Positions 56,201-62,200 of a stretch of DNA of 64,000 nt are shown here, piece by piece. The notes beneath the pieces were generated by a model. It was given only the letters and a program-made list of their open reading frames with translations, ran no database searches and was not told where the DNA came from. The position numbers were made by a program, and so were the translations under genes. Origin of the DNA: Apoda limacodes (Eukaryota; Arthropoda; Insecta; Lepidoptera; Limacodidae); contig OX291541.1 in assembly GCA_946406115.1 (NCBI GenBank), positions 19,251,908 to 19,315,907 of the forward strand, given 5' to 3'. Position 1 is the first letter of the stretch. Each line of letters opens with the position of its first letter.

Positions 56201-59200
56201 TATACAAAAAATCCCTTACGGTAAATCCGAACCAGATTTTTCTTAAACAAACTTTAGTGCAATAAATATCTATGACATATCAACATTTTGCTATTCAAAA
56301 TGCGTAATTATTATGTATCACCACCAGTGGCGTATATAGATATTTTAGGGGGGGCATGTTATGTGAGGTGATTTAGGTAATAAATGCGCAGATTGCCTCT
56401 AGCTAACAACCTCTTGCCGCGAAATGAGTCCCGATGAATTTCGTACTTTCAAACATAGGTGGCACATTTTGCATTTTTGTTTTTGTGGGAACTTTTTCCC
56501 AGCTAAAAACAAAACGTATATACGCCCCTGATCGCTATTCACCGTAGTCATATACATCCATAAAATGGTTTCATACATTTAATAGTTTTAATGAAAACTC
56601 TGGCTATTCAATAATTAACTGATATTTAATGGATGGATTCTTGCGACTAGTCAATCAATAGTGATTATAACGCTTTTTAGTAGGGAAATGTTTATAGTTA
56701 AAGATATCTGATTCTACAACCTAACCTTTGTACAAAAAAACTTTATCAAAAATAGAAGACCCACTTACTTTTCTAATGTTTCGGCGACCTTTGAATATAT
56801 TTTGAGAGTGTTTCTTTCCCGAGTGCATTGAAGATTCGCCGAAAAGCTCCCGCGACAAAACACTACAAAAGAAAACATCATCTGCATAAAGTATCTACGC
56901 AGTCAGTTTTTAAAGATCTTTTGTGGTTTTATTATCATGATATTAAAAAAAAACCGGCCAAGTGCGAGTCTGGCTCGCGCACTAGTTATGTTATCCCTAT
57001 TACAACAAATTATCAGTTTTTGAATTTTTCCTATATTTGTGAACTTGCTTCGTACCAAATTTCACGATCCTAAGACACTGGGAAATACCCCATAGGTTTT
57101 TATTTATTTGTGAAGGCCAAAATATGCGACAAAAATGGCCGTATTTTTTTATTGCGTTGACTTAGAAGCTTGGATTTTTACAGCTTTAAGAGACCGTCGA
57201 TTAAGTATTTGATACCTTCACGCGTTGCCGAGAAAAAGGGTCTTCACAGACAAACAGACAGACAGACAGACGGACAAAAAAATGATCCTATAATGATTCC
57301 TTTTTCCTTTTGAGGTACGGAACTCTAAGAATCAAAATTAGGTAATATTTTTGTTATTTATACATATACATACACCTTTTAAAACATTTCGGAATTTAAA
57401 GATACACTCATACACATATACATATTTATAGTGCAACAAACTTTTCTGACCTAGTGGTCAAAAATTAAAACTACAGTCGCCATATTGAAATGGTGTGAAC
57501 TTACAACGACAGTAGCGACCAAACACCTAAGGTCAGAAGACTTTGTTGGACTGAATGTATGTATATAAATAATTACATACCTTAGTTGTTTCTGACGTTC
57601 CAACATTTTCTTCTTAGACCTTCTTGGTCGCCCACGGCTCTTTATCCGGGCGTCCGGTGCAGGCAAAGCGCCTCGCCTCTCGATGTACTCACTCACCAAC
57701 TTCGCTCGTTTGGCGTCATCCACGCTAAGCAAAGTTGATTAAAAATAAAATAACTTCAATTAGAAACTCAAGATTTAAATTGGTATTTTTAATATTGCTT
57801 TTCAACACTAGTTGATTCTGGAAAGAAAAAGTAAAAAGCACTGTTGGTGTTTTTTGTTCCATGATGGTTTTAGAGCGCATCACAAGAAATGGAACCCATA
57901 AAGAAGGAGATGTTAAACTTGTAGCAAGAATGCAATAACATAACTTATTGCGTATTTTATTATACTTCATTGAAATCATTTTGATCTACATTGCTTGTGC
58001 CCCACAAAGCAAGGGCACAGACTTCTTATTGGAGGGGGCTTAGTACATGGTTCTTGGCGAACGAAAAATTATGTGATTATCTGGTTCAAGAAAAATTAAT
58101 AATATGGTTCTAGAATAAAGTTTTCTCTAAGGACTACAGTATGGGGTTCTTCAAGAAAGAAGTTATTGGATTTTTTAAGGGTCGGCAACGCGCGAGTGAC
58201 ACCCCTGGTGTTACAAGCGTCCATTGGCTACGGTACCCGCTTACAATCAGGCGGACCGTACGCTTGTTTGCCATCTTAGTGGTATTAATAAAAAAAATAT
58301 GACCTATATTGTTGCTTTACGAACATAATTTCCTAACAACGATGTCACAAAGAGTATTAACATTTTCAAAAACCATTTCGTTTCTTTATTGGCTAAATTT
58401 TTTATAAATAGCTCTGTCTCGGTAAGGGTTATACAACCAATAGCAAATTTTTAAACCAAACCTTTTTTTTTTCTAAACCAAGAATAATTATTTAATATGC
58501 GATAAATGGTCGTATAGAGGCTAGTTAGCGCCGCCATTAGATATAATTGATTTCCTCAATGTAGAAAGTCTATTTTATAAAAATACTACAAGTTATATCA
58601 ATATTTATTAGCTAAACTTAGGACGTTTTGTATTGTTTCTTGAACATATATTTCAGCATTAGTTAACATTTCTGCTGCTGCCAAATAAAACTCAGATGTA
58701 TTTCAGGATCAATAAAAAAGTTAGTACTATTGTCAAAAACCAGAGATTGTAGTAGGTAGAGCTGGTTAGGGACAATGATCTTGAACATATATGTTTATAA
58801 GGACATGCCTATGGAATTTAAAAGAAAGAAAGACCTTTGTATATTTAGTGTTTAGTAAAGATTTTTTTGTATGTAACTTATGTGGTTTTTGACAAAGAAC
58901 GATATGAGAGTACTTTTCAAAAATGTTACCAATTTCAGACGCACGTGAACGGTATATACGTAAAAAAGTTGTACATTTTTGAAATCTGCCTAGTAAAATA
59001 TAGCGGCGCTAGTTACCTGCTATATGCGCCTTAACCATAACAATTGGCAAACCCTAAATTGATTTTACCTAGTGTCTTCCTGTTTCTTTATAAGTCTCTT
59101 GAGAAGTTTTTCCTTAGTGGTGACCCATTGTTTTTCTTCCTCCGAAGATTCGTCACCGGATTTACTTCGATCTTTTTTCTCATGACTTCTTGACCCAGTT

Positions 59201-62200
59201 TTCTAAAAACAAAATTAAAACCAATTACCAATTTATTTGTTATTTAAGTCAAAATTAAACTAAATAGACCTTTCTCTAATATGCTTAAGTGTCTATTTTA
59301 AGAAATCAGAAAACCTAAAATAGAAGACCAAAGTTTTGACTTGAACTTTGGTTGAGGTTTGAACTTGAGGTTTGGAGTATTATTTTAACTAGACTTTGCC
59401 AGCGGCTCCACCCGCCCTAAATTCGGTTATCGGCGTGGAACTCCTAAATTAACTCCAATTAATTAATTAGTTATACTTATGAATTGCTAAAGCATGCTAT
59501 AGGTGCAGCAATAGTTCGTTTAATTCTGTTATAGTTATTCCCGTAGGAACTTTTTAATTTTCAGGACCTAACCAATATGTATGCCAAGTTTTATCCCAAT
59601 CCGTCCAGTGATTGAAGCGTGATTGAGTAACAAACATCCATCCAGACATAAACTTTCACATTATAATATTAGTAGGATACTTAGTTTACAGTTTTTTTAA
59701 CTAGCTGGTTCCCTGCCGCGTTAATGGCGCGATTTAACTTTTTCGGTCATAGTAAGCGATAGGACGGGTGTCAACGTATCAACGTTCTTCCCCTATTGGA
59801 ACTCCTTAGAGTATAATTTTATTTTAATACTGAAACACGTCATCCTTTATTTGCAATCAAAAGTCAATATACCAATTTTCATGTATTAGCCTTAAAAAAG
59901 ACGGATGTATCAAGGTTTTATACAAACATCCCTATTAATTTCGCCTTTAATTCTTTCAAAATGAAATTTAAGTATTCTAGGTTCTGCACGGTGCTGATAA
60001 GTTAGTCAGTCAAACAGTGAGGACAGCATTTAATAGGTATTGATAAATCTTCCATTACATTATAATTACTCACTTGTTTTGTTTTTGGTGAAATTCCTTT
60101 AGTTGGAGTCTCTGGTACATTGTCTGTTAACACTATTGGAGCGTGTAGCAATGTCAACTCCTTGTTCATCATCTTGTCTGCTGTCAGCATCAAGGAATCT
60201 GACAGTTCATTGACCTTGCACTTAGATTTAGGCCCAGGCCGTGATTTTTTAATGGATACTTCATCTGCAGGTTCTTTTTTTATGGTAGGAGTCTTATTTT
60301 CAACAGGTTTTTGTTCTTCAGTTTCACTGTCATTGTCGTTCATCAGAGAATTTTTAGCCAAGCAATTCTCAGTAGCCTGATTTTCAACCTTCAAATATTA
60401 AACAATAAAAAAATATGAATATTTTCCTAACTTACTGAGTACATATATTATAATACCATTCACTTTCATCAACTATTTGTGCAGATTTTTGTATCATTTA
60501 TAATTTATTTACATTGCTATTGAAAACTTATATGTATTTGATATCCTTTTGAATAACTGCAAAGTTAGATTTTTTTTAATCCATTCGCTTTCATATGATG
60601 CTCGAAAGAACTAAAAAAGATCCAAAACTCATTTGTTTTTTTGATGTACTTTTTCACAGTATTTATAATATGTAATGAAAGACTCACAGGTGGAGATACT
60701 TCATCATCTGCCGCACCTTCATCTTCTGAAGGAGTAAGCTCGGCATAGTGATCAGAGTATACAGGACTGGTTGGTCTTGAATTAAATTCTTGCTCAGATA
60801 TGACTTGTCCATCTGTAGAGACTTTACTTCTTCGTTTATTCCTCTGCTTAACATCTCGACTTGATATTCTTCTTAAAGACTGTAAATTAGTTAATCTAAA
60901 AAAAAAATTATGATTAATGTGTTTTCTCTTTTGTTTATTGATTCATGCTTATTTAGGGGTGTGCTTTGTCAGAAATGTAGGTTGAAGTCTTATTTGTAAT
61001 ACCTACCTACCTACCTAAATACCTTTCCAGCCCAAGAATACAGAAAGTACCTAGTTTCAGGGAAAGAGGGGTAGATAAGGTAATTTTTAACATGTTATAT
61101 GGCACACTTTACAAGCAAAATCTTATATAGGTATAAGAAGGGAGCAGGTGGCCCTGTGGCATATAATGCGGGTACGTAATAATATCGAATCAAATGCTTA
61201 TTTCTCAAAAATTGGATATCATATCACTTTTTTAAAGTCAAACTATAAGTTACTAGTTACTACCGTCTCAAAATCAAAATGACGTTCTGGTGAGAAGAAA
61301 CGGAGAAAGAAACTATCCAGCAGATGCTCTTTTAATTTCAATTTATCAATACAAATTATCCAGGAAATCATGCTAACAAAAAATTATTTAATCTCATGCA
61401 TTTTTATCATCAAGGTTGTCTTTAATTGTGTAATAAGCTTTTTCGACAACTTATGTTTTGTAAAATTTTTGAACTTTTATAAGTTTAATTTACATACTTC
61501 TGTAGGGATTTTATTGTAAAAACGGATAAATAAAAGTTGTACATATAAAATATATATAAAAGACAAACTAAAATATATAAAACTGAAACCCAACTGCGTA
61601 AAAGATAAGTTATTGTAGTAAATAAAAATAGTGGTAATTGGAGGACTTTTGATAAATTTAAAAAATTCAAAACCTTTTTATTCAAAAACCACTTTTGAGT
61701 CGTCAAAAGAAATGAACAATGCTTTACAAAATAAATAATTCTTTGATTGTGGTCTCTAGGCTTAAGTTTCTACTTTTTAGTGCAAACTATTTTTTTCAGA
61801 GAGAGAAATGAGGAATTGCAGGCCAATTTCAATACTCAAACAATTAATCATGTGGAACCAAAAAACAACCATGAGGTTGATTTGGTATGTGTCAATTGGG
61901 GTAAACAGTCAAGTTTGCCTTTAACTTGGTGTAGTAAAAAAAAGGTGTAAAATAGCAGATTCTACAACAATTGCATAAAATAGTATAAATGGGTTTTATG
62001 ACAGAGTTATACACTCTGCTTTTCACTTAGATTGAAAGTGATACTGTAAGCTAATGCCTCTTTTATTAAAATTTACAGTGTTTGTCCAATTTTTTATATC
62101 CTGTAAATCATTTTTGTTAGCATATTCACAGTATTTGTTTTAACTTATCCCGACATAGACGGTATTACTTAGTCACAAAAAACACAGAAAGCAAAAAAAA

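Larger units (their letters stand above)
57725..59068. other. ATRX intron w4-w5
   Basis: Contains a LINE 3' fragment (58130-58300) and a fold-back element (58502-59036). 57725-58129 is unrecognised. Confidence 0.6.
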
